Of a DNA stretch of 64,000 bases, positions 25,476-34,192 are shown piece by piece. The stretch's first letter is position 1; every line of letters begins with the position of its first letter. The translations under genes were made by a program, and so were the position numbers. The notes beneath the pieces were generated by a model. That model saw nothing but the letters and a program-made list of their open reading frames with translations, made no database searches and had not been told where the DNA came from. The stretch is from Alistipes sp. (GTDB lineage Bacteria; Bacteroidota; Bacteroidia; Bacteroidales; Rikenellaceae), in NCBI GenBank assembly GCA_017410165.1, contig JAFQRH010000009.1:23723-87722 (forward strand). Reading direction: 5' to 3'.

Positions 25476-26312
25476 ATGGCTAAACCTCAAAAAGAATTCT
25501 ACGGATACATAACTGAAAGCTCTACAAAAGGTAATTCCCTACTTGATTATACCGAATCTCCAGCTACTGCTTTCCTCAAGAGTGTTAATGAAGCTAAAAA
25601 TGCATCAGTAGCATGCTTGCGTCAATTCAAGAAAAATAAGGAGGGAGAATATACTCAACCATCAATTAGGAGTATTCAATTGATTAATGCCGGCTTGTTG
25701 GCAACTATAATGGGAAATTTCGAAACTTTTCAAAAATACCTATTTGCAGGTGTCTTTGAATATTCGATATACTTAAGAAAATTTGAATTAAAATCATTTT
25801 TTACTAAAATAAATACTAGTAATGGATCTAGTGCCAGCATAGATTTAGAAAGATTTGCAGCTTTTAGGGATAACCAAACAGCTGTTGGACTTATATTAGC
25901 AGACAATCTTAAGAATTGGCAGTCGGCGCATTGTGTAAATTCTTATTTTAGAGCATTCGGATTACGTGATGCACATAACCATCAGATTGATATTATATCT
26001 GCTGATACAAGAGAATCGCTATCTGTTTTATGGCAAATGCGACATTCAATAGTTCACACTGCAAGCACTATTAGTATTCCCGATGCACAGAAGGTCCCTA
26101 AATTGCATGGTTTCGGAGATAAAGTAATTGCGCTTGAACCTCAATTCATATCAGAAGTAGCGAGAAAATTCCATCCAATTATCAAAGAAATAACTGATAA
26201 TATTGGAGATTTGTTTAAAAATAATATGCGTATAGATCTTTCGGCTGACATAAAACATAAAATTGATAAATTATTCTTAGTTGATTCTACATATAAAGCA
26301 TGGCTTAAATAA
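25476..26312 (+). CDS. HEPN-domain protein (RiboL-PSP-HEPN-like)
   Basis: 278 residues, mostly helical. QMRHSIVHTAS contains R189 and H194, the RX4H signature of HEPN ribonucleases, embedded in a long helix as in the MAE_28990/RiboL-PSP families that are typical abortive-infection or toxin components. No second domain or signal peptide is seen. It is on its own, divergent from the HK remnant and followed by a small unknown gene. RNA cleavage as the activity is inferred from the motif. Confidence 0.7.
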   Translation: MAKPQKEFYGYITESSTKGNSLLDYTESPATAFLKSVNEAKNASVACLRQFKKNKEGEYTQPSIRSIQLINAGLLATIMGNFETFQKYLFAGVFEYSIYLRKFELKSFFTKINTSNGSSASIDLERFAAFRDNQTAVGLILADNLKNWQSAHCVNSYFRAFGLRDAHNHQIDIISADTRESLSVLWQMRHSIVHTASTISIPDAQKVPKLHGFGDKVIALEPQFISEVARKFHPIIKEITDNIGDLFKNNMRIDLSADIKHKIDKLFLVDSTYKAWLK

Positions 26313-26425
26313 TTTTTACTATACATACAAGTTTTAACAATCTTTATATTTGGATAATAGATTCTTACTATTGGTGATACTAGCATGTGATTACCAAGTT
26401 TATAAGAACTTAAATATAAGACGAC

Positions 26426-26752
26426 ATGAACGACAGAATATACACATTCCATTCGATTGAGAATCAGGATAATGCAGAGGTGGCAAAATATACCACTTTG
26501 TATGTAATGAAGTTGCCAGCATTGAATGATCTTGTACAATTTATATGGGACGGTTGTCATCGAAGACCTACTGAAATTACAGAAGCTACGCTTGATGATG
26601 CTTTTGATTGCGTAATTTATCGAGACCAAGCTCGCATATACGCAAGTGGCTTATCCAAAGATGACAAGAAACACCAATCAGATTCGGTGGAGGCCGAATG
26701 GAAAGCTCTCAGAGATTGTTTTAAGTCTAGTCTAAAAGTTAAAGACGAGTAG
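26426..26752 (+). CDS. Small hypothetical protein
   Basis: 108 residues, acidic, mixed alpha/beta, with no motif that I recognise (MNDRIYTFHSIENQDNAEVA ... KSSLKVKDE). It is 114 bases downstream of the HEPN gene on the same strand and followed by a strong terminator, so it may be a partner or antidote of that protein; this rests only on position. Confidence 0.5.
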   Translation: MNDRIYTFHSIENQDNAEVAKYTTLYVMKLPALNDLVQFIWDGCHRRPTEITEATLDDAFDCVIYRDQARIYASGLSKDDKKHQSDSVEAEWKALRDCFKSSLKVKDE

Positions 26753-26782
26753 AGTTCAATATCGAGTTATTCATTCTTTTAG

Positions 26783-26820
26783 ACACGGTTGAGGCGTTCC
26801 TGCCTCAACCGTGTGCTTTT
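26783..26820 (+). terminator. Terminator after the small gene
   Basis: ACACGGTTGAGGC pairs perfectly with GCCTCAACCGTGT around a 6-base loop, followed by GCTTTT. Confidence 0.85.
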
Positions 26821-26930
26821 AATGCGAAAGTTTAAGTATATAACTTTGGGGATAACATCCCCACGCCAACTACAGCGATATAGTCGGCATTTTGTGTCTG
26901 ATATTTATCATCAATCCAAACTTTCGCATT
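26821..26930. repeat. 110-bp inverted-repeat element folding as a four-way junction
   Basis: AATGCGAAAGTTT (26,821-26,833) and AAACTTTCGCATT (26,918-26,930) form a perfect 13-bp outer stem. Inside are three hairpins: GGGGA-TAACA-TCCCC (26,848-26,862), GCCAACTA/TAGTCGGC with one mismatch (26,865-26,888), and TGAT-ATTT-ATCA (26,899-26,910). It could be a MITE or a structured RNA. It overlaps the last codons of the gene at 26,911. Confidence 0.65.
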
Positions 26931-27465
26931 CGCAAGATATCAGGAATTGAGTATGGATGGTAGGCACTAAGGCTATGCAGAGCAAAGCAGATATCGAGGC
27001 CTTTGAACTTATGCTGTCAATATAGTCCGGTCGTACATATCCCTGCTCGTACAGTCTATGAATCACTAAAAGTACTTTGGCGAAGCTGGAACCATAGTAT
27101 TCATCCTCGGGTAATGCTCTCACCGCATCCTCCTCATTCGCTACAAAGCGTATATTTCTCTCAACCTCGATGCCCTCACCTGGCTCTCCCTTCGACAGTT
27201 TGCTCTTTACCTTGTTGCGTGTTGTAATAACGCAATCACACATCTTCTGCGAAACCTTACACAGCAACGCATTCACCTGCTCAATGCACTCAACCTCCCT
27301 AACCGCATTGGCAAACATTACATCCAAGATATCCTTGCGCTCGTTGATAAGTGCAACTAAATAAGCACCCTTCTCGTCGGAGAAATTAACATCCGTTGCA
27401 TTGTTGGTAATTGCCAGAATCTCTTTCTCAATTTTCTCTACTTGCTCTTTGTAGAACGGAATCAT
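26911..27465 (-). CDS. Hypothetical protein, C-terminus overwritten by an inverted-repeat element
   Basis: 184 residues, helical, beginning MIPFYKEQVEKIEKEILAIT. No known domain identified; it resembles uncharacterised helical proteins of Bacteroidota mobile regions. The last residues (CECESLD) and the stop lie within the right arm of the 110-bp inverted repeat, so the original C-terminus has probably been lost. No neighbours on the same strand. Confidence 0.5.
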   Translation of the reverse strand: MIPFYKEQVEKIEKEILAITNNATDVNFSDEKGAYLVALINERKDILDVMFANAVREVECIEQVNALLCKVSQKMCDCVITTRNKVKSKLSKGEPGEGIEVERNIRFVANEEDAVRALPEDEYYGSSFAKVLLVIHRLYEQGYVRPDYIDSISSKASISALLCIALVPTIHTQFLISCECESLD

Positions 27466-28074
27466 CGTAGCATTTGTATCAATGTTTTTTTGTTTTTATG
27501 GCTGGGTGTTATGCCCAACCGGATTTGTAATCGATTATCACTTGAAGAGTAGTGAGTGTTTCGAGAAAAGGTTTGAAGAGAGCCGGGGATGGAAGATTTT
27601 GGTCTTCGCTGATATGAGCATAGAATGCGTTATTTTCAGCAAATTGCTTGTACATCAATTTGCTGAAATCTACAATGAGTATAATAATATAGTATAAGAC
27701 AGTAATACATACACTAATACTTTTTTCTTTGTAGCAAAGAAAAAAGATATTCAAAAAAGAAACAAAAGGATTGGGGGCATCCGCCTGCGGCGTCTGATCT
27801 GTTTTTAGAAAACAAAGAGATGCTGGGAGTAGAAGGGATTAAAGGGAACATATATAGGAGACCTATTTCCTCAGTATATCAAAAAACAAAAATAATAATA
27901 TTTCTATATATACCACCACATCGACACACAACCATTCGAATCCCATCTCGCCGACTGCCCGCCTCGCTAGTAACATTTGTTCTCTTACTAATATTTTTTG
28001 CATGCACATTATGCCATTTTGGTAAAAATAATTACCTTTGAGCAGTATTAACTTAATAATAAGTATTTTGCGTT
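27466..28074. other. Gene-free A+T-rich spacer with hairpins
   Basis: No convincing gene. It contains CAGCAAATT/AATTTGCTG (27,638-27,667) and the self-complementary CTTTTTTCTTTG-TAG-CAAAGAAAAAAG near 27,719-27,745, a hairpin commonly scattered in Bacteroidota spacers. Short open frames on both strands over 27,482-27,754 have no protein-like composition. A -7-like TACCTTTG lies at 28,033-28,040 before the next gene. Confidence 0.6.
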
Positions 28075-28572
28075 ATGAAGATTATTAAAATTTTGTTTGC
28101 CTTTTGTGGCGCAGTACTACTAAATGGGTGCGCAGCAACATTGCTGCCAGTCTCAGTAACTAAAAATTCAGGACTAAGCGAATATAAGTATGTTTATATT
28201 ACCCCGACCTCAGGCATTACATCAACGACAGGAGGTGTGTATGGTGGATCATACGGCGTATATGGGTCAACACAAACCAAAAGCATATACCCGAGTGACA
28301 TTATTGCAGGAATAATGATAAAGAAAGGTTTCACCCAAGTTCCAAATATCACTCCAGAAATTGCCACTCAAACATTAATTATTAATTACGGAGAAAGTGG
28401 TAGACGCAATGTCGGTCTAGGATACACAATTGAGGTTACGCTTCAATTTCTTTCTGCTAAAACACACGAAATTGTATGTATCTCAACAGCAGAAGGTCAA
28501 GGTGCGACAGAAGCTGATGACATTCGAATAGCTATTAATAGAGCTTTAGACGAGGTATTTCCATCAAAATAA
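28075..28572 (+). CDS. Hypothetical lipoprotein
   Basis: 165 residues: type II signal peptide MKIIKILFAFCGAVLLNGCA (Cys19 lipidated), a Gly/Tyr/Ser-rich stretch (GGVYGGSYGVYGSTQ, about residues 54-70), then an alpha/beta domain resembling small outer-membrane-associated lipoproteins that have a TLIINYGESG strand. No enzymatic motif. A+T rich like the surrounding island. A terminator shared with the convergent nuclease gene follows. Confidence 0.75.
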   Translation: MKIIKILFAFCGAVLLNGCAATLLPVSVTKNSGLSEYKYVYITPTSGITSTTGGVYGGSYGVYGSTQTKSIYPSDIIAGIMIKKGFTQVPNITPEIATQTLIINYGESGRRNVGLGYTIEVTLQFLSAKTHEIVCISTAEGQGATEADDIRIAINRALDEVFPSK

Positions 28573-28573
28573 C

Positions 28574-28608
28574 AATAAAGGCCGGCAATATTTGCTGGTC
28601 TTTATTAC
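28574..28608. terminator. Terminator between convergent lipoprotein and nuclease genes
   Basis: AATAAAGGCCGGCAA pairs with the GCTGGTCTTTATT arm (two G-U pairs) in the 36-base gap between the two stops. Confidence 0.6.
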
Positions 28609-29472
28609 TTAATAAGCAGGAAAGCGCTTTTCCACATACTCAATCACTCCGCTTTCGACATCTTTTAGAATTGCTTCAATGAAATCCCTTGCATCTATAT
28701 CCATTACAGAACGGTGCGTTTCATTCGTATATTCATATTTAATCTCTTTGATTTTTACGAACCCCCAATATTTTGATTCAATATAGGCATCCTCAAATGG
28801 GATAGTATGAGAAGAGTCTTCCTCCAATGTGTCTGGGATGGTAGCTTCTATCTCTTCATGTGATGAGATTATCTCCTTCTTGGAGTTGTATATATCATCA
28901 CTTTTGCGTTCTATTGGAATGTGAGAAGCGTTTACCCATTGGGATTTGTGTTCGATACTCATCATATCCAACCAACGCAAATAAGGTTTAATATCAAATC
29001 CATGTTGTTTTGCCCAGTCTTCATCAACTAGGTATAAGCAACGACGCATCGATATATGGAAATCTGTTATTACACGCCCTGCCAAACTCTCTTCCCCAAC
29101 AGGCTCTCTAAGTTCCTTAAGATGGATGCCTTTACTTAAAGCATATTTCTTTGCCCCAGACTGATACCCTGCCTTTGTTATCATTATGCCTTGCAATCCC
29201 TCAATATCGTCTAATACGCCATAGAAATCTCGAACCTTACCAATAGACACTTTATTGGTATAGTTCTTACATTCAATAGCAACTTTGTGAAGCCGTCCAT
29301 CTTTCTCATATTCCCAATAAACATCAATTTGATGACGAGTATCCGATTTGCCCAACAGCTTAACATTGTGCTGTAATTTTATAGTTTTCACCCTCTTTTG
29401 CGAAGAGAGTCTAGCAAAAACCTTTTGGGCGAATTGCTCGTATTCTGTATTCTTATTTCTTATTTGAGCCAT
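28609..29472 (-). CDS. Mrr-like restriction endonuclease (PD-(D/E)XK)
   Basis: 287 residues from MAQIRNKNTEYEQFAQKVFA. RHQIDVYWEY ... KVAIECKNYTNKVSIGKV carries the Asp50 ... Glu67-x-Lys69 catalytic triad of the Mrr_cat/restriction endonuclease-like fold, followed by VRDFYGVL and GIMITKAGYQ. The C-terminal 130 residues are an unassigned extension. No methyltransferase is adjacent, so it is an orphan nuclease, perhaps of the type IV (modified-DNA) kind. The start at 29,472 is chosen over one six codons upstream from the better match of the N-terminus to the family. Confidence 0.8.
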   Translation of the reverse strand: MAQIRNKNTEYEQFAQKVFARLSSQKRVKTIKLQHNVKLLGKSDTRHQIDVYWEYEKDGRLHKVAIECKNYTNKVSIGKVRDFYGVLDDIEGLQGIMITKAGYQSGAKKYALSKGIHLKELREPVGEESLAGRVITDFHISMRRCLYLVDEDWAKQHGFDIKPYLRWLDMMSIEHKSQWVNASHIPIERKSDDIYNSKKEIISSHEEIEATIPDTLEEDSSHTIPFEDAYIESKYWGFVKIKEIKYEYTNETHRSVMDIDARDFIEAILKDVESGVIEYVEKRFPAY

Positions 29473-30243
29473 ATTAGTTCGAGTTAGCAAAACTTACGAC
29501 TACAAATAATTTGCCGTGCAAGTATAATACTTTGAAATGGCAGTTGTCGGCATAACACAATGCCATTTTGGCAGATTTATATGGCAATTTATTTGTAACT
29601 TTTTTCGATTTGCGGGACAATTGTTATATAAGGCTATAAAACGAACAAAAAAATACAAATTATCGGAGATACAATTTCTCTATACACTTTCTTCTGTAGA
29701 TGCATAAGACAATAGCATTGAGTCTTAATCCACAAGTGTCTGAATATTAGCAATTAATTAACCAATTGGCAAGAGTCGGTATTTGAGTATATAGAGATCT
29801 TCTCTGTTCACTTTGGTTGAGGGGAATAACAATCTCTTTATGCTCTGCTTATTATGGCAAAAGTCGACTGATTTTATAAGTAAAGATAAGAAAGGCTATT
29901 ATCTGTGTATGTGGGTTATTATATGATAGTTACACAGCTTGCCATAAATGGGAATAAACTATGAAAATGAACAAATCTTGTTAACTTTTCACCTTCAAAC
30001 CAGACAATCATTCCCCTGAAAATATCAAACTTGGGATTATACCAAATGTGTAATCCTATAACCTCATCTCAATACCAATATGTAAAAATAACAAAATCTC
30101 CTAATTAGTTGTTTGACAATAATATATAAGGTCGATATGTGGTCATTGAATAAATTAAGTCAATGCCTTATTTCGTACTGTATTGCGCTATTTATTTATT
30201 CAGTTTGTTATTAAAGGCTATGGCTTAATAGACCGTAGGTGCA
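29473..30243. other. Gene-free A+T-rich spacer of about 770 bases
   Basis: No plausible coding frame on either strand. An imperfect inverted repeat AATGGCA/TGCCATT lies near 29,536-29,570. I see no tRNA, tandem repeat or att-like copy. Unusually long for this compact genome; it may hold remnants of deleted island genes or an RNA that I cannot recognise. Confidence 0.5.
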
Positions 30244-30280
30244 AAAAAATCGAGCAACTTCTTCTGCTCGATTTTATATA
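30244..30280 (-). terminator. Terminator of the GHKL-nuclease gene
   Basis: AAATCGAGCA pairs with TGCTCGATTT around an 8-base loop; on the minus strand it is followed by seven T and lies 20 bases past the stop. Confidence 0.8.
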
Positions 30281-30299
30281 ATTATTGTTGAAATTTAAT

Positions 30300-32315
30300 T
30301 TATTGTGTCTCTAAAGACAATATTCTTTGAGTCAATGTGTTTGATTCTTCTGCATCTTTACGGACATTCTCAATTTCTGCTTTTATTGATTCCCGAGAGA
30401 AACTAAATTTACTCAACATATAATCATGTTTATAGTAAAATTCTTGAAAAACATCATCCCATGATAATGCGTAAATTTCATAATTACCTTCAAAATTGAC
30501 TAGATAGCGTTTGTTTTGGTTTCTGAAAGTCTCATATTTGCTTTTTATATCATCGTCAATGACCGCACTTACTACATAGAACTTCCACAAGCGACTCTGA
30601 CTATTAAACTTAGGTTCATTTTTAATAAGACGAAGATAATCCTCAATCTGTCTGTATTGTATTATACCGATCTTTACACTAGGTCGTTTTAATTCCACAA
30701 TAATATTTTCTTCCAGCATAGAAGAGGATTTTGCATCATTAACTTTGTGGTTTCGACACATGAATATGTCTGGGCGCCTGTTTGCCTCTTGATTTTCAAT
30801 TGGGGTCTTATCAGGTTGTGATTTACCGTCAAGTAAATATAAGTAGTTAGACAATGCTCGCTCAAAAGTAACATCAGCTGAAGCTAAATGATAACTTTCA
30901 CCAAATATCCAATAATTCTGTTCTATTATCTTCTGAATATGATCACGTTCATTTGTGAATTTTTCCAAATCATACACAAGTGTCTTTAAACATTCAATAA
31001 CTTCTAATCTATTGCGCATCATGGTTACAACACGATTAATGTTACTCATCGATGTCGAGCGTAACGTTTTCGCAAATTGTACTCTTTCTTCTTCTGTTAG
31101 AGATACGATTCCGTCTATGATTTCTAGAATTCTATCTCTTTCATCTGTGTCCAGTAACAAATTTAGAAAACCGACAATAACCTTTTCCTGCTCAAGTTTT
31201 AATCCTTTGAATATTTTGGGCTGAACTATGTATATCTGCTTAATAGTTTCTATCAAATCCAGTCTTCTAGCTTCCTCATATTTGTTAGATTTAATACGTG
31301 GAAGGATACCTGAGTTTTCATATTTATTTATTAAATCTACAGCTGCAACTTCTGAAACAAATTCTTTTTGTTTCTGCTCGAGATATGCCTTTAGTTCTCT
31401 CTTCAAAACTTTGTAAACCTTATCAGATTGATTTGGTTTATTATCAAGACGAGGAGAAGGATCTTGCTCAAAAATAAAATCATTGAAATAAGAGGATTTT
31501 ACATAAACACTATGATAAAAATCAATAGTGTTATTATTAAATGATGTTAGTTCCTTGAAATTCTCGTGCAAGTAACTGTTCATCATATAGAAATAGAACT
31601 TATCGCCAATACTTTTATTCCATCGTATGTATGTCACATCGAATTGTGTATTGGTTATATCGAATGTCTTTTCCTCTTCACATGCTATTAAATGATCATA
31701 CGCAAACTCCACTCCATTGAGTTTGACTGCATACCCTGAACTTTTATTCAAACACAAAAACCAAGCATATTGTTGAGCTATGTATTCTGTAAATGATACA
31801 TCCTCAAAGTTGTTGATGCTGAGTTTATTTATATTTGAGAATTTTACATCAGTTCCAGTAGAATATGTCGTTTGATCTAATTCGATCTCATCAGAATCCT
31901 CGTATTTAGATAAATCACGTATGTCAATTTTTATCGAATACTGCATTAATCTCCCATCCTTGTTGAGATAACGAGTTGTCCATTCCGCCTCAGTTGCAAA
32001 CGCTTTGAATGAGAAACGTCCTTTACCTTTCTTTCCTCTTATTTCTGATGTTCGTTGGAAGGTAGTACGCTTTTGAGAGTCTAAGAATGCCCCAAAAGTA
32101 AATTCAAGCAAATCTTTTTTGATGCCTTTTCCGTTATCAGAAATGCAAATTGACTCCAACGCCCCAAGTTCATTTGCTTGAACATAACTGATGTTTACCT
32201 CTGTGGCTCCAGCGTCAAAGCCATTCCATATATATTCGACTAATGCTTGTCTATAATCTTCTGTAATTCCAGAATTTATAACACTTTGTCCATTTGCAGA
32301 AACTTGATGTTGCAT
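30300..32315 (-). CDS. GHKL ATPase fused to a Shedu-like PD-(D/E)XK nuclease
   Basis: 671 residues. N-terminal GHKL (Hsp90/MutL/MORC-like) ATPase: VEYIWNGFDAGAT (E27, N31, D34), ISDNGKGI (D60), and GKKGKGRFSF (G97-R100). Residues about 120-280 look like the transducer half of that fold, then about 170 residues of helices. The C-terminal domain carries NYWIFGESY, then RRPDIF (D516) and IIVELKRPS (E541, K543), the arrangement of the Shedu/DUF4263 nuclease. This suggests an ATP-gated DNA nuclease for phage defence; that role is inferred. It stands alone with its own terminator, next to an AbiE system. Confidence 0.75.
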   Translation of the reverse strand: MQHQVSANGQSVINSGITEDYRQALVEYIWNGFDAGATEVNISYVQANELGALESICISDNGKGIKKDLLEFTFGAFLDSQKRTTFQRTSEIRGKKGKGRFSFKAFATEAEWTTRYLNKDGRLMQYSIKIDIRDLSKYEDSDEIELDQTTYSTGTDVKFSNINKLSINNFEDVSFTEYIAQQYAWFLCLNKSSGYAVKLNGVEFAYDHLIACEEEKTFDITNTQFDVTYIRWNKSIGDKFYFYMMNSYLHENFKELTSFNNNTIDFYHSVYVKSSYFNDFIFEQDPSPRLDNKPNQSDKVYKVLKRELKAYLEQKQKEFVSEVAAVDLINKYENSGILPRIKSNKYEEARRLDLIETIKQIYIVQPKIFKGLKLEQEKVIVGFLNLLLDTDERDRILEIIDGIVSLTEEERVQFAKTLRSTSMSNINRVVTMMRNRLEVIECLKTLVYDLEKFTNERDHIQKIIEQNYWIFGESYHLASADVTFERALSNYLYLLDGKSQPDKTPIENQEANRRPDIFMCRNHKVNDAKSSSMLEENIIVELKRPSVKIGIIQYRQIEDYLRLIKNEPKFNSQSRLWKFYVVSAVIDDDIKSKYETFRNQNKRYLVNFEGNYEIYALSWDDVFQEFYYKHDYMLSKFSFSRESIKAEIENVRKDAEESNTLTQRILSLETQ

Positions 32316-32430
32316 AATGTAAGTTATTTTAAGAGTTTCAAAATGAGTCTTACTTATTTCGCTTAAATTCAGTCCTCTTGTGTTAATTTTTAGTAATCAA
32401 AATAATGCTTTAATCAATACAGCATGAATG

Positions 32431-33252
32431 TTATACAAATTTCACCAGCGATGCCAATTGTACGAAATAATCGTTCGACCAAATATCGAGCTCTTTCGGA
32501 TTGCGAACAAACGGCAATACATCCTCTTTTACCTGCTTAATGTCGGCTGTCGAAAGTCGCTCAATAAGTTTATCTTTGAATGACTCGGGGGTAATATCCT
32601 CGCCGTTAAATTGCTTGCATCGCTCCGCCAAATGAGCAAAATCGAGGGCGACACCATTGCGCACATACCACTCAAAGTCGTACCAATCACGCCCCTTAAC
32701 TCTATTCTTCCACGCACGATACACCAAGGCGTGCATCTTGCCGGCAAACAAGTCGGGCAAAGTGAAGCAACGAGTCATAAACGAGTGAGGCTGAAGCAGC
32801 AACTTTTGCTCGGTTGTAAAGTTTAGCGGAGGGCAAGTATCCACTTCAATCTTTATCGACTTCTCCGTCTGGAATGTTACATCGTAAACATCGGTGTTAT
32901 CTTTCAAAAATGCCGATTCTACCTTGCCAAAACTCTTCTTATCCTTCTTCGTAATCTCCACCTCTCGACCGACCAACGCAAACGCATCAATGATAGGCTG
33001 AAAGTATTTCGAGAAATCGAAGTTCTCATCAGGAGCCATTAGCGAAAAATCCATATCCTCGCTGAATCGCTGCAACCCGTGAAAGATTCTCAAACAAGTA
33101 CCGCCATAGAATGCCGCAGACTCAAAGAAACCACCTGCATAGAGACCTGCAAGTATTATCTGCTGATTTACCTCAAAGATGGCGTTTCGCTTCTGTTGTT
33201 CAGTTGCCAACTCATAGCGCGACAACATATTGTCAAATATCTCGTTTTTCAT
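32431..33252 (-). CDS. AbiEii-type nucleotidyltransferase toxin
   Basis: 273 residues of the AbiEii/AbiGii family. FYGGTCLRIFHGLQRFSEDM followed by DFSL is the nucleotidyltransferase active site (GG ... DxD). The family transfers nucleotides to tRNA acceptor ends or other targets and causes abortive infection. Its start overlaps the antitoxin stop by four bases (ATGA), the usual arrangement. Confidence 0.92.
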   Translation of the reverse strand: MKNEIFDNMLSRYELATEQQKRNAIFEVNQQIILAGLYAGGFFESAAFYGGTCLRIFHGLQRFSEDMDFSLMAPDENFDFSKYFQPIIDAFALVGREVEITKKDKKSFGKVESAFLKDNTDVYDVTFQTEKSIKIEVDTCPPLNFTTEQKLLLQPHSFMTRCFTLPDLFAGKMHALVYRAWKNRVKGRDWYDFEWYVRNGVALDFAHLAERCKQFNGEDITPESFKDKLIERLSTADIKQVKEDVLPFVRNPKELDIWSNDYFVQLASLVKFV

Positions 33253-33875
33253 CGCTTCAGATACTTTAGTAGTGTAACAATGGAGTCTGCCTTCTTGCCG
33301 ACCTTGATATAATCTTCAAACACGGTTGCATCGAGCTTGTAGAACTCCTCCATATCCATACGAATATCCTCCTCTAAATAGTGCTCCACATCTGTCAGGT
33401 AACGGAGATTGACCTTTGATGAGTTGGCAATCAAGTCGCACAGAGCCTTTTCGGGCGAAGCAATCAAGAAAGCATATTCTCCCTTATGCAGACTTCTAAC
33501 GCCAACCGAAAATGCCTCTCGCGAGATATACTTGTAGTCGTAGTTGCCTAATGGGGTCTCGAAATTCCGAGAGTGCTTAACGGTCATCGACTGATTGACA
33601 TAGACCGCCTCCGGAATTAGCCCGTAGTATCTCAATGCAGTTGACATCGAGATATACGAAGGGGCGTAGAGATGATTGGCAATCAACTCGGTCGAAAGCG
33701 TCTTACCAGAGTGTTCGGGATTAACGACATAAAGCCCACGCTTCAATCGTATGATGTAGCCCTGCCTTTCGAGCAAAGCCACCTTCTTGTTTGGCGACTT
33801 GAGTTCTGGATACAACGACTCGATTATTGATGTCGTTACGGGAGTCGCACCTATTTCCTTTAATAGCTTATTCAT
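33249..33875 (-). CDS. AbiEi-type antitoxin / transcriptional regulator
   Basis: 208 residues from MNKLLKEIGATPVTTSIIES. An N-terminal winged helix (ALLERQGYIIRLKRGLYVVN) precedes the AbiEi C-terminal region (SYISMSTALRYYGLIPEAVY). AbiEi represses the operon and neutralises AbiEii. The start at 33,875 avoids a 15-codon upstream extension that overlaps a promoter-like A+T stretch. Confidence 0.9.
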   Translation of the reverse strand: MNKLLKEIGATPVTTSIIESLYPELKSPNKKVALLERQGYIIRLKRGLYVVNPEHSGKTLSTELIANHLYAPSYISMSTALRYYGLIPEAVYVNQSMTVKHSRNFETPLGNYDYKYISREAFSVGVRSLHKGEYAFLIASPEKALCDLIANSSKVNLRYLTDVEHYLEEDIRMDMEEFYKLDATVFEDYIKVGKKADSIVTLLKYLKR

Positions 33876-34192
33876 ATTGCAAATATAGTAATATTTTGAA
33901 TAATAAAAGAATTTCAACATCTTTTTCTGTTCAAAATATGTCTAGGCTAATAGATGTACACAAATCGTGTGGGCGAATTCACCCGCACATTTGCTTATTC
34001 AGTCGCATTTGTCATCAGCTATCATCGTTTATCACTGTTTATCAAATATTTGGGCCGTATTTGAGCCACTAATTTGTAACTCATTGATACTCAGATACGC
34101 TTAACTTTCTGCATCGGCAAGTAGAATACAATAAATGATGATAACGAAACATTATAAACCGTACAAAATCGGCAAATCTTTGTAGGACACAC
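33876..34192. other. Spacer upstream of abiE with short repeats
   Basis: No gene seen. Contains the imperfect palindrome GTGTGGGCGAATTCACCCGC near 33,968-33,990 and a short 10-base-period series TATCATCGTT TATCACTGTT TATCA at about 34,020-34,044. Confidence 0.5.

Noticed and set aside
27482..27754. Overlapping 71- and 81-codon frames on opposite strands
   Set aside because: Neither has a start context, domain or composition typical of a protein, and they cross hairpins.
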